DNA of 64,000 bases from CAZAYP01 sp964489425 [NCBI: uncultured Verrucomicrobiota bacterium] (GTDB taxonomy: Bacteria > Verrucomicrobiota > Kiritimatiellia > RZYC01): positions 6,330-70,329 of the forward strand of contig CAZAYP010000025.1 of NCBI GenBank assembly GCA_964489425.1, in the 5' to 3' direction. This document shows, in pieces, positions 37,511 through 45,150 of this stretch. Position 1 is the first letter of the stretch. Every line of letters starts with the position of its first letter. The translations under genes and the position numbers were made by a program. Below the pieces are notes generated by a model. It ran no database searches. It worked only from the letters and a program-made list of their open reading frames with translations, and had not been told where the DNA came from.

Positions 37511-37888
37511 ATGAAACCGGGCAAGGTAGAACTGTTCAAGTGGTCCACGATAGGGGCGTATTGTCTCTTGCTGATCGTCGTAGCCATCTTGGGGGATGCC
37601 GCAACCCAGACTTTGCACCGCAAACTGGGAACAGAGTCCTCCAAGGGCTTGCCTGGGGGCACGGCATTCGTGGTCCAGACCCAATGGGTGCAAGTTTGCA
37701 TCTTGGCTGTCGTTCTCGGCGTCGCGATTCTTTGCAAGAAATACAAGTGTTCTCAGCCGACGATGATGGGCGTCAACGTGATGACGTTTCTGTTGCTCGC
37801 AGTGCTTATTGCGGAGTGGCTTCTTGCATGGTTTCTTACTACCCCGTTCTGTGACGCCTTTGCAGTGGAAGTGATGGGACAGGACTAG
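37511..37888 (+). CDS. Hypothetical membrane protein
   Basis: The 125-aa protein has three predicted membrane helices (about 14-30, 61-77 and 90-110). The loop between the first two (TLHRKLGTESSKGLPGGTAF) is polar. No family is recognised. It starts 3 bases after the stop of the ExbD-like gene, so the two are surely one unit, and with the gene at 36579 they form a three-gene envelope cassette. Confidence 0.55.
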   Translation: MKPGKVELFKWSTIGAYCLLLIVVAILGDAATQTLHRKLGTESSKGLPGGTAFVVQTQWVQVCILAVVLGVAILCKKYKCSQPTMMGVNVMTFLLLAVLIAEWLLAWFLTTPFCDAFAVEVMGQD

Positions 37889-38103
37889 CGGCCCTCGAAT
37901 AGGATCCCAGTGACTGACTGAGGGAAGCTCAGCCAGTCAACGGGTCCTACACTACATCAACTCCTTCCGCTCCCTTGTCAACCACCCCACTCCAGCCCTA
38001 CTTCACCCACTCTAGCAGCCACTGCCAACGTGGCATCGTCCGGTATCTTGACCACTGGGGTGTTCAGACCGGATGATGAACGTGCTGTGGCCGCGACGCG
38101 CGC

Positions 38104-38340
38104 TCAAAAGCGATCCGGTTCTTCCGGTTCGCGGTCGGGGACCTGGGCCAGGGCGGCGTCGAACTTGGCGCGGCTGGCGCGGGCCGCCCGCTGGGCAAGG
38201 TAGTCTTCAGTTTCCAAAGCGGAGATTTTCTCCGCCACAGCGGTCGCGACGAACTGGTTGATGGACACATGGTCGCGCTTGGATAGCACGCGGGCCCGGT
38301 CGTGCAGCGAATCCGGCAGTCTTAGGCTGATGGCGCTCAT
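38104..38340 (-). CDS. Ribbon-helix-helix antitoxin-like protein
   Basis: The 78-aa protein starts MSAISLRLPDSLHDRARVLS, a ribbon-helix-helix DNA-binding N-terminus. SINQFVATAVAEKIS and a charged C-terminal tail (YLAQRAARASRAKFDAAL) follow, the latter typical of a toxin-binding segment. Its ATG overlaps the PIN toxin stop by four bases. It likely neutralises the toxin and represses the operon. Confidence 0.85.
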   Translation of the reverse strand: MSAISLRLPDSLHDRARVLSKRDHVSINQFVATAVAEKISALETEDYLAQRAARASRAKFDAALAQVPDREPEEPDRF

Positions 38341-38768
38341 TTCAACTCTCCTATTTTCTCCAGAAACTCTTTCGGGGTTAGCAGGTCTATTCCGAATGAC
38401 CCGGCATCCGTAAAGTCCTTCTTGTTGTAGGTCACGATACAGTCGCACTGGCCGGCGACCGCGACCTCGAGAACCATGTCGTCCTTTGGATCCCGCTCGC
38501 GCGGCCGCCACAGGAAGTGAATCTTGTGCCGTTGTCCGGCCGCGCACAGGTAGTCCAGGATATCGGACACCTGCGACCATGACGGCTTGTTTTGCCACCG
38601 GCCGCCCTTGGCGACCTGCTCATACTCCAGAACAAGGGGCACGGAAAGGTTGATGTCGAACTTGCCCGTGCCGACCAGGGAAAGCAGGGCAAACGCCGGA
38701 CCGCGCCTGGACCGCAGGGCGCAGACCAGCACGTTGGAGTCCATCACAATCTGGTACCGCTTGCTCAT
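38337..38768 (-). CDS. PIN domain toxin, putative ribonuclease of a toxin-antitoxin pair
   Basis: The 143-aa protein has a PIN fold with conserved acidic residues: Asp10 in IVMDSNVLV, a middle Glu in LEYEQVA, and the DPKDDMVLEVA and KKDF blocks. Enzymes of this type cleave RNA with Mg2+. The gene precedes its RHH partner in the operon, the reverse of the usual antitoxin-first order of VapBC. It is located in the middle of the island. Confidence 0.88.
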   Translation of the reverse strand: MSKRYQIVMDSNVLVCALRSRRGPAFALLSLVGTGKFDINLSVPLVLEYEQVAKGGRWQNKPSWSQVSDILDYLCAAGQRHKIHFLWRPRERDPKDDMVLEVAVAGQCDCIVTYNKKDFTDAGSFGIDLLTPKEFLEKIGELK

Positions 38769-38885
38769 GTTGGTATCATAGGTGATACGGCCTTGGATGT
38801 CAACAGCTTGATGGTTTCCGCGTGAATACGAATTCGGCTGGGATTATTCAGGAGGGGCTCATAGTAAAAGCTGGGTGCCAGATCA

Positions 38886-41165
38886 TTACTTGGGGTAGAG
38901 CATGAAAAGTTCGTGAGCCGGGGCGGCTTTTGCCCTGGCGGGCGCGGTGAAGGCACGCACCCAGCCGCGAAGCGCGAGTTCGGCGAGGGCAGCCCAGGCG
39001 GCGGTGGTGGTTTCAACCCCGGCCCAGCGGTATCGGGCCACATCGCGCGGCTTGACAGCCTCGATGGAGCCCAGGCCTTCCCGTTCGCGCTTGGCGGCCA
39101 GCTTGGCCCGGTTGGCGTCCAGGCAAGGCCACAGCAGGCGGGCAGCGTTCCGTTCATCGCTGTCGCCCATGAATGCTGCCGCGCGCTTGATATGCGCTTT
39201 GAGGACTTCGCCAAGGGCCAGGGCGCGCCGCATGGCATCCGGGGTCAGGGTGCGGGTAATGTCCGACTTCTCGGCAGCGGTTTCAAACAGGTGGAACGCC
39301 AGCGCAATGCGGGCGCTATGCTCGGGCAGCTTGTTCAGGCAGCCGGCCAGGAGGGGTGGCGCAGCCATGGCCTCGCGCTTGGTCTGGTCATGGAATGTCT
39401 TCCAGTACCCGAAAGCGCGATGGTCCATGCAGACGTTGTGCGGGCAAGCCTGCTGGTTTTCATCCAGGGCAGGGCCCAGGTCGAGTAACCGGGTCATGAT
39501 GGTGTTGTAGGCCTCCAATATACGTGGCTCGATGGAGTCGACCGGATACTCGCCAGAACCTGGCTTGTCGGGCAGGACATAGATCCACCGCGCCAGGAAT
39601 CCGCTCTCGCGCAGTTCCATTGAGTGACCCATGGTCTGGAGGCTGTCACGCTGGGTTGCCAGGAACGCGGAGAGCACCGGCTCGCAGATTTCGAAGGGAG
39701 GCTTGTCGGCGGCATTCCGGTCGTAGCGCAGGTAGTCGCCGCCATGACCCGCCAGCCACACCTGGATGTCGGCTCCCTGCTGGAGGTACTTGCCCTTGGC
39801 GATGGCCAGCACGGCGCGAGCCTCGCTGCTGAAAATGCCGAGGTATTCTCCGTTGTGGGCCATGATGCGGGCCATGGCCTCGGAGGTGCAGTCGTTGGCG
39901 ATCAAGACCGGTTGGCAGGGCTTGTTATGTTCCACGGCCTGGTGCTTGCCGATTTCGGCGGAGAGCTGGACAAGGTTACCATCCCCGCGGGCGATGCACT
40001 TTTCGAGGCGGATGATTTCCGCCTTCGCGGCAGTCCAGGCCGCAGCCCACTGGCGCATCTCGACCGAATGCTTTTCCCGCATGGCCCGTTGCCACTGCAG
40101 CAGGGAGCGCTGGATAACACGGGCGACTGGCGTTTTCGTGCCTGCGACCGGCAGCGCGGCCAGCCCGTACACGTTGGCGAACTGGTGGTGGTCACGCTTG
40201 ATTTCGATTCGGGCAACCTTGCGGCAGGCGATTGAGACGGCACAGAGCAGGCCAAGGCCCGGCAGCTCGTCGCTGACATTCATGGTGGCGGCAATGGCCT
40301 TGCCCAGGTCGGCCAGGGGCGCCGGAAAGCTCTCCCACGGCCAGGGCGGGCACGGGTCAGACGTGCCGCCCAGGGGCAATGGTTCGGGCCACGGTTCGGT
40401 CGCGGCCTGGGCGGTATTGCGGATGGATTCGGCCTGCCGGTTGACGCATTCTTTGCCGTAGAAGGCTGGGCCGTTCTGCCCGACAGCAGGAGTGCGTGGC
40501 GCGGCCTTGAATGCGCTTGCAACGGTTGTGGCCAGTTCCTTTTCATCGAACGGCGGGGTGCACCGCCCGGCAAAGCCACGCAGGAGTTCCAGCGTGGCCG
40601 CCTCGGTGTGGCCTTCGTCGCGGAGTTGGGTGGCGCAGAAGAAAGCGGTTTGGTTGCGGGCGCCTTCAACCGCGCCGGCGTCAATATGGGCCTGGACGGA
40701 CGGCGGTATGCCCGGCGCCTTGCCGGCAGGTTGGGAGGTGACATGGCTGACAAACGGGGCGGCCTGAATGGGCAAGCCTGGGGCGTATGGTTCCGGGGTG
40801 TATTCGACGCGCCACGGCAAGGGGACGGCCTCGTTGGTAACGGTATAGCGGCCGCCGGTATAATGGACCGAGGGCGGTGCCACAACCTGGCCGCCAACGC
40901 TCTTCAAGTCGCCCCAGCCGGTGGCGGCCTTGGTTAACTGCCGGGGCGGTTCCTGCCCAGGCCCAAGGGCAAAATACAAATGGCACCGGCCGGGTTCGGC
41001 GTTATCCCTGGCGACCGTGTAGGTGTGCACGGCTTCGGGGAGGGCTGCTGCCCAGGGGTAAAAGGCTTCGGGCGTGTCGAAATCGAGAACGACCAAGCGC
41101 GAAGGCCCGCAGGCAATGCCCAGGTTGCGGATCTCCCCGTCGGGCCAGAAGCGGTCTACTTCCAA
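38886..41165 (-). CDS. PrimPol-PriCT-DUF3987 replication protein of a mobile element, start unclear
   Basis: The N-terminal archaeo-eukaryotic primase-polymerase fold shows NLGIACGPSRLVVLDFD (metal-binding D-x-D), CHLYFA (catalytic His) and VVAPPSVHYTGGRY. A PriCT-like helical region follows (about 165-225) and then DUF3987 (about 290-640). Such proteins replicate plasmids, phages and integrated elements. TTG 41165 is the only standard start, but it cuts the domain. The same frame continues upstream to a TAG near 41227 and encodes GKAPILKNWQAHETK, the expected family N-terminus, without ATG, GTG or TTG. The gene may be 5'-truncated or use a rare start. Confidence 0.8.
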   Translation of the reverse strand: MEVDRFWPDGEIRNLGIACGPSRLVVLDFDTPEAFYPWAAALPEAVHTYTVARDNAEPGRCHLYFALGPGQEPPRQLTKAATGWGDLKSVGGQVVAPPSVHYTGGRYTVTNEAVPLPWRVEYTPEPYAPGLPIQAAPFVSHVTSQPAGKAPGIPPSVQAHIDAGAVEGARNQTAFFCATQLRDEGHTEAATLELLRGFAGRCTPPFDEKELATTVASAFKAAPRTPAVGQNGPAFYGKECVNRQAESIRNTAQAATEPWPEPLPLGGTSDPCPPWPWESFPAPLADLGKAIAATMNVSDELPGLGLLCAVSIACRKVARIEIKRDHHQFANVYGLAALPVAGTKTPVARVIQRSLLQWQRAMREKHSVEMRQWAAAWTAAKAEIIRLEKCIARGDGNLVQLSAEIGKHQAVEHNKPCQPVLIANDCTSEAMARIMAHNGEYLGIFSSEARAVLAIAKGKYLQQGADIQVWLAGHGGDYLRYDRNAADKPPFEICEPVLSAFLATQRDSLQTMGHSMELRESGFLARWIYVLPDKPGSGEYPVDSIEPRILEAYNTIMTRLLDLGPALDENQQACPHNVCMDHRAFGYWKTFHDQTKREAMAAPPLLAGCLNKLPEHSARIALAFHLFETAAEKSDITRTLTPDAMRRALALGEVLKAHIKRAAAFMGDSDERNAARLLWPCLDANRAKLAAKREREGLGSIEAVKPRDVARYRWAGVETTTAAWAALAELALRGWVRAFTAPARAKAAPAHELFMLYPK

Positions 41166-41213
41166 TGGCTTCGTTTCATGGGCCTGCCAATTTTTCAGTA
41201 TCGGCGCTTTTCC

Positions 41214-41573
41214 ATGGATAACCTATTGTCTAAAAAAGCGTTGCTTGAGTTCCTTGGCGTTTCCGACCGCCAGTTGCGGCGGCTGATTGCCGCGAAAAAA
41301 TTGCGGCCGGCGACAAAGAGGGGCCGCCAGCCACTTTTCCGCGCGGACGACGCCATGCGGCTTCTGCCGGTTTCGGATTATGAGCTCTGGCAGGTGCTGG
41401 CCCTGGTGCGCGCGGTGTTCCGATTGAAAGCCGGTGAAGCCGGCATGGCGCAGAAGCACATGGCCTATCAGCCGCAATTCGGACAGTGTTTCAGCGAGTG
41501 GCTATCCGAGAAAGAGCAGATGAACTACGAAACACGCGAATTACGCGAATGCATCCCGTTGACTCTCTGCTAA
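41214..41573 (+). CDS. Small HTH (MerR/excisionase-like) protein
   Basis: The 119-aa protein starts MDNLLSKKALLEFLGVSDRQ, a helix-turn-helix of the excisionase/MerR type with a wing (RGRQPLFRADDAMRLL). It is divergent from the primase gene and overlaps its missing 5' end, so it is a candidate regulator of the element. The last 17 or so residues (MNYETRELRE and after) are encoded inside the inverted-repeat element at 41523, so the native C-terminus has probably been replaced. Confidence 0.68.
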   Translation: MDNLLSKKALLEFLGVSDRQLRRLIAAKKLRPATKRGRQPLFRADDAMRLLPVSDYELWQVLALVRAVFRLKAGEAGMAQKHMAYQPQFGQCFSEWLSEKEQMNYETRELRECIPLTLC

Positions 41574-41696
41574 ATATGTACGGTAATGGCCCGAATTCTT
41601 CCTGCACCCAACAGGTGAACGATGTTATTCTCAGCTTGTTCGCCCGTTCCTCTTTCTGCGGCAACGAGTTTCGCGTTATTCGCGTGTTTCGTAGTT
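41523..41696 (+). mobile_element. MITE-like element with 27-bp terminal inverted repeats
   Basis: The arms 41523-41549 and 41670-41696 are inverted copies with a single mismatch in 27 bases; both begin AACTACGAAACACGCGAAT when read inwards. The 120-base centre has no gene. Size and structure fit a non-autonomous miniature transposable element or a large palindromic repeat. It supplies the 3' end of the HTH gene on its left. A second copy within the window was not found. Confidence 0.7.
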
Positions 41697-41703
41697 AATT
41701 CGA

Positions 41704-42306
41704 ATGCTGAATTTAGGGTTATTGGCCGTTGACGCCGGGGTCATGGTCCGCCGCACTTTTTTCGAGCGCTGGGGCCGGATCCTGAAGGCCTTTGTCGGCG
41801 AGCAGGACTTTGATTTCGCCCAAACCTGCGCTGAACACCTGACCCAGGCCGAAGTGCGGATCGTCACGGCATGGTTTGCGGCGGCGGCTTGCCCGCGGTT
41901 CTCTGCCTCAACTGAAGCCCGGAGCCAGGCCCAGACGTTCGAAGAGAGGCTGGCGGCGGCCACGGATGTTCCATTGCAGCTGGTCAAAGGCTGGAAGCGG
42001 TTTGCCGACGATTTCGACGGCTGGCGGGCCCTGCGCGGCGTGAAGGATGACGATGATCCTGAGGCAAAGCAGGCCGCGGACATCCCGCGCGAAGTCCGGC
42101 GGGAAACGCAGCGAGAGATGGGCCGGCGCAAGGCGGCATTCAAGCTGCCGCCGTTCTGGGACGATGTGGCCTACTTTGCCGGGCGATCACGAATGCAGGT
42201 AACCCGGGTGATGAAGAGCGTCTGCAAGAAGCTCAAGGCTTGGCCAGATTTGTGGTCAGAAATCACCGGACAGCACCTGCCCGCAGCCACGCCCCCGGTG
42301 ACGGGG
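41704..42306 (+). pseudogene. Hypothetical gene cut by an IS1634-family insertion
   Basis: About 200 codons are genuine-looking (VRRTFFERWGRILKAFVGEQ, then FKLPPFWDDVAYFAGRSRMQ and VMKSVCKKLKAWPDLW). No family is recognised. The open frame continues to 42960, but everything after about 42306 is the antisense strand of a transposase gene, so the native 3' end has been lost. It begins 8 bases after the MITE-like repeat, without a clear ribosome site. Confidence 0.55.
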
Positions 42307-43101
42307 CCGATCCCCCACCCAAACGATCCGGCGCAGCCCAAAGCTTTCGCGAATCTTTTCCACCTGGTCGGGAACGGTCTTGGCATCCGCCGTATGGCCG
42401 GCATAGACGTCAATGGCCACCGGGCGGCCCTGCTCATCGGTAAGCAGGCCATAGACAATGGCGGCAAGTTTCTCGCCGTCCCGGTTGTGGCCGCGCCGCG
42501 CCAGCGGACCGACGCGGCCATAATAGGAACTGCTGGACACGTCATACAGCGCGCGGTGGCCTTCGGCCAGATGCTTGGCGGCCAACTTGCGTTCGATGCG
42601 GGCTTTGCGCGCCAGCAACCAATCCATGGCCAGATACAATTCTTCCTGGCGCACGTCGGCCAGGCCCAACTCTTCCACCAGCGTACTGGCGGGCCCTTTC
42701 TGCTGCTCGGGCGCCACGTCCGGGTCATCGTTCCAAAAACGGCCCATGGCGGATTTGGAACAAGGATTGATCAAGCGCTGGGCGATCAAGCCGAGCACGA
42801 GGTTGCGTTCCCGGCTGGCGGTGGCCGAGATCATGGTATCCAAGCCCAGCTTATGCATCATCCCGAGCACGGCGCGGACATGGCCATGGGGCGTGGACTG
42901 GGTGATCTGGAAAACCTCATCGATATCGACCAGCTTTTTGCCGGCCAGTGCGCGCCGTAACGTTTGGACCAGTTCCGCGGGCCAATGGGTGAGGTTGGCG
43001 TGGGTTTTCTTGATGGTTTTGGCGCCTTGGCGCATGCCGGAGCGCAGCAGGACGGCCGGGGGCGAGTTCCGATTGGCTACCGTTTCAATATACATGGGCA
43101 T
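42307..43101 (-). pseudogene. Truncated IS1634-family transposase
   Basis: From ATG 43101 the protein shows the IS1634 N-terminal region (ANLTHWPAELVQTLRRAL) and the start of the DDE core (YDVSSSSYYG with the first Asp, then GLLTDEQGRPVAIDVYAGHT and DPTV-like AKTVPDQVEKI). It breaks off right at the second catalytic block (IVWVGDR). About half of the normal length, including the last acidic residue, is missing. The open frame runs on to 42256 in unrelated sequence. Confidence 0.85.
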
Positions 43102-43366
43102 AATATTGACGAGATGATGGTTAATAGCAAGACATATTTTGTAATTATTATATATTTACATGGGAACATTATTGAAAACAAAAATGATCGCTAATGGTCA
43201 CTTCAAACAATGTTTACAGGGGGGTGCGACGATTCAGCCCGCTAAAATCGGATCAAACTCCAGTCTAAGGCCGTTCGGTCGACCCGCAGTGCGGCATCGT
43301 CCAAAATGGCCGCGCCTGCCGTCCTTAGGCGTGGATTTGGGACGCCGGATTTGCATTCAACGGCCG
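43102..43366 (+). other. AT-rich right edge of the accessory island, non-coding
   Basis: Bases 43100-43220 are strikingly AT-rich (ATTATATATTTACAT) compared with the GC-rich flanks, and are likely the outer end of the IS1634 element. From about 43230 the composition returns to chromosomal. A 40-codon open frame on the minus strand directly follows the FAD-subunit gene (ATG about 43355 to 43233) but shows no family features. Confidence 0.5.
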
Positions 43367-44245
43367 TCAGGCGGCCGGAATCTTTTCCAGGAAGCCGCGG
43401 ACCAGGCGGCCGGCAACCCACGCGCGGTACTCGGCGGTGGAGCGGATATCGCTGATGGGTTTGACCGTGTTCTGGGTCATCTGTTCCGCGCGTGCCAGCG
43501 TCTCGGCGTTGAGCGGCCGACCCACGAGCCAGGCCTCGAGTTCCGGCAGGCGGATGGCCGTGGGCGCCACGCTGCCCACCGCGACCGCCGCCGTGCGGAT
43601 ATGGCCGTCCTGCACGGCGAAACGCGCGGCGGCCATCACCTTGGAAATGGCCTGCGCAGCGCGGGTGCCCACCTTGTGGAAAAACTCGCACTGCCCGGCC
43701 GGCAGCACGGGCAGCTCGAAGCGCACGATCAACTCGCCGGGCTGGAGCGCGGTCTTGCGGTAGCCCAGGAAAAAGTCGGCCAGCGCCACGGCACGCTCGC
43801 CGGCCGGCCCGGCCAGCACCACGCGGCCGCCGGTGACCAGCAGCGCGGGCGGCAAATCGCCCGCAGGGCTGGCATTGGCCACGTTGCCCGCGATGGTCCC
43901 CCGGGCCTGGATCTGCGCGCCACCCACGGTGGCCGCCGCCGCCGCCAGGGCCGGCAGGTGACGAACGACCAGGTCGGCGCGGCGCAGCTCGGCATGGGTG
44001 ACGGCCGCGCCGATGATCACGCGGCCCGCCGCCATGCGGACGCCCTGCAGTTCCGGTAGCTGCAGCACGCTCAACGCCTGCTCCGGCAGCGGGACGCCGG
44101 ACTGCCACTGCGCCATCAGATCCGTGCCGCCAGCCAACACGCGGGGCGCCACCGCCACCCCGGACATCAGGCGGACCGCCTCGGCCAGGGTCCGCGGGAA
44201 CAGGCCCTGCACGTCTTCCAACCGCGAAACTGTTTGGGTCGTCAT
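43367..44245 (-). CDS. Molybdenum-hydroxylase FAD-binding subunit (xanthine dehydrogenase/CO dehydrogenase medium-subunit family)
   Basis: The 292-aa protein has both FAD-binding loops: V-L-A-G-G-T-D-L-M near residue 36 and RGTIAGNVANASPAGDLPP near residue 112. The C-terminal CO-dehydrogenase flavoprotein domain includes KVGTRAAQAISKV. In this family it transfers electrons from the iron-sulfur subunit to FAD and NAD. Normally the molybdopterin and 2Fe-2S subunits are adjacent, but here the downstream side is the island and the upstream gene is divergent. AGGGAT lies about 8 bases ahead of ATG 44245. Confidence 0.92.
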   Translation of the reverse strand: MTTQTVSRLEDVQGLFPRTLAEAVRLMSGVAVAPRVLAGGTDLMAQWQSGVPLPEQALSVLQLPELQGVRMAAGRVIIGAAVTHAELRRADLVVRHLPALAAAAATVGGAQIQARGTIAGNVANASPAGDLPPALLVTGGRVVLAGPAGERAVALADFFLGYRKTALQPGELIVRFELPVLPAGQCEFFHKVGTRAAQAISKVMAAARFAVQDGHIRTAAVAVGSVAPTAIRLPELEAWLVGRPLNAETLARAEQMTQNTVKPISDIRSTAEYRAWVAGRLVRGFLEKIPAA

Positions 44246-44320
44246 AGGATCATCCCTAAGCTTGCTTATCAACAGGGTCATACTACATCATCCGGGAAGC
44301 GCAACAAAAGGGGTTTTTTC

Positions 44321-45091
44321 ATGGAACAGACCACGCCCGAGATCGCGGGCCAGGACCCGGTCGTGCCGGCCGGGCTGTACATTGTCGGCACGCCGATCGG
44401 CAACCTGCGGGACATCACCCTGCGCGCCCTGGCCGTGCTGCGCCAGGCCGGAGTGATCCTGGCCGAGGACACGCGCCACACGCGCCACCTGCTGGCGCAT
44501 TACCGGATCAACACCCGCCTGGTAAGCTGCCACAAGTTCAACGAGGCGGCGCGCCGCGAAGCCATCCTGGCGCTGCTGGCCGAACGCCAGGTGGTGGCCC
44601 TGGTGACCGATTCGGGCATGCCGGGGATCTCGGACCCCGGCGCGCGCGTGGTGGCCGCGGCGCGCGCGGCGGAGTTCCCGGTGACGGTGGTTCCCGGGCC
44701 GTGCGCGGTCAGCGCCGCTTTGGCGCTCAGCGGCCTGGATGCGCATCGCCACTATTTCCTCGGGTTCCTGCCGCACAAGCCCGGGCCCCGGCGGCGCGCG
44801 CTGGAATCGGTCCGCGAAGTGGACGCCGTGGTGGTGCTGTTCGAATCGCCCTACCGCCTGCTCAAGCTGCTGGGCGAGATCCGGGACACGTTGGGCGAGC
44901 GGACGGTATTTGTGGCGCGGGAAATGACGAAGATGTATGAAGAAGGGGTGACCGGCACGCCATCCGCGCTCGAGGAATACTTCGGCCGGCGGTCCGTGAA
45001 GGGCGAGCTCGTCGTGGCCATTGCCCCAACCGCCAAGGGCAAGGCGGAAGATCCGGAGACCGATCCGGCAGAAACCGTGGCGGGAATTTAA
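44321..45091 (+). CDS. rsmI: 16S rRNA (cytidine(1402)-2'-O)-methyltransferase
   Basis: RsmI methylates the 2'-OH of C1402 in the ribosomal decoding centre. The 256-aa protein has GLYIVGTPIGNLRDITLRAL, the EDTRHTRHLL block, LVTDSGMPGISDPG and VVPGPCAVSAALALSGL, all diagnostic of this tetrapyrrole-methylase-fold family. AAAAGGGG lies 8 bases ahead of ATG 44321. Confidence 0.96.
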   Translation: MEQTTPEIAGQDPVVPAGLYIVGTPIGNLRDITLRALAVLRQAGVILAEDTRHTRHLLAHYRINTRLVSCHKFNEAARREAILALLAERQVVALVTDSGMPGISDPGARVVAAARAAEFPVTVVPGPCAVSAALALSGLDAHRHYFLGFLPHKPGPRRRALESVREVDAVVVLFESPYRLLKLLGEIRDTLGERTVFVAREMTKMYEEGVTGTPSALEEYFGRRSVKGELVVAIAPTAKGKAEDPETDPAETVAGI

Positions 45092-45097
45092 AATGAA

Positions 45098-45123
45098 CCG
45101 GGCGGAGCATGAGCCCCGCCCGG
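45098..45123 (-). terminator. Hairpin between convergent rsmI and chemoreceptor genes
   Basis: CCGGGCGG pairs with CCGCCCGG over 8 bp. Read on the minus strand it is followed by a T-rich stretch (TTCATTTTAAATT), so it best serves the chemoreceptor gene; on the plus strand no T run follows. Confidence 0.5.
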
Positions 45124-45150
45124 CACCCATCGGCTGATTTCAGCCCCGTC

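Noticed and set aside
34286-43230. Direct repeat of the tRNA-Thr 3' end marking the right attachment site
   Set aside because: No copy of the AGCTGGCTCCA segment was found near the right edge, so attachment sites are not annotated.
43233-43355. 40-codon open frame after the FAD-subunit gene as a remnant of a partner subunit
   Set aside because: It lacks any 2Fe-2S or molybdopterin motif and has a basic, low-information sequence.
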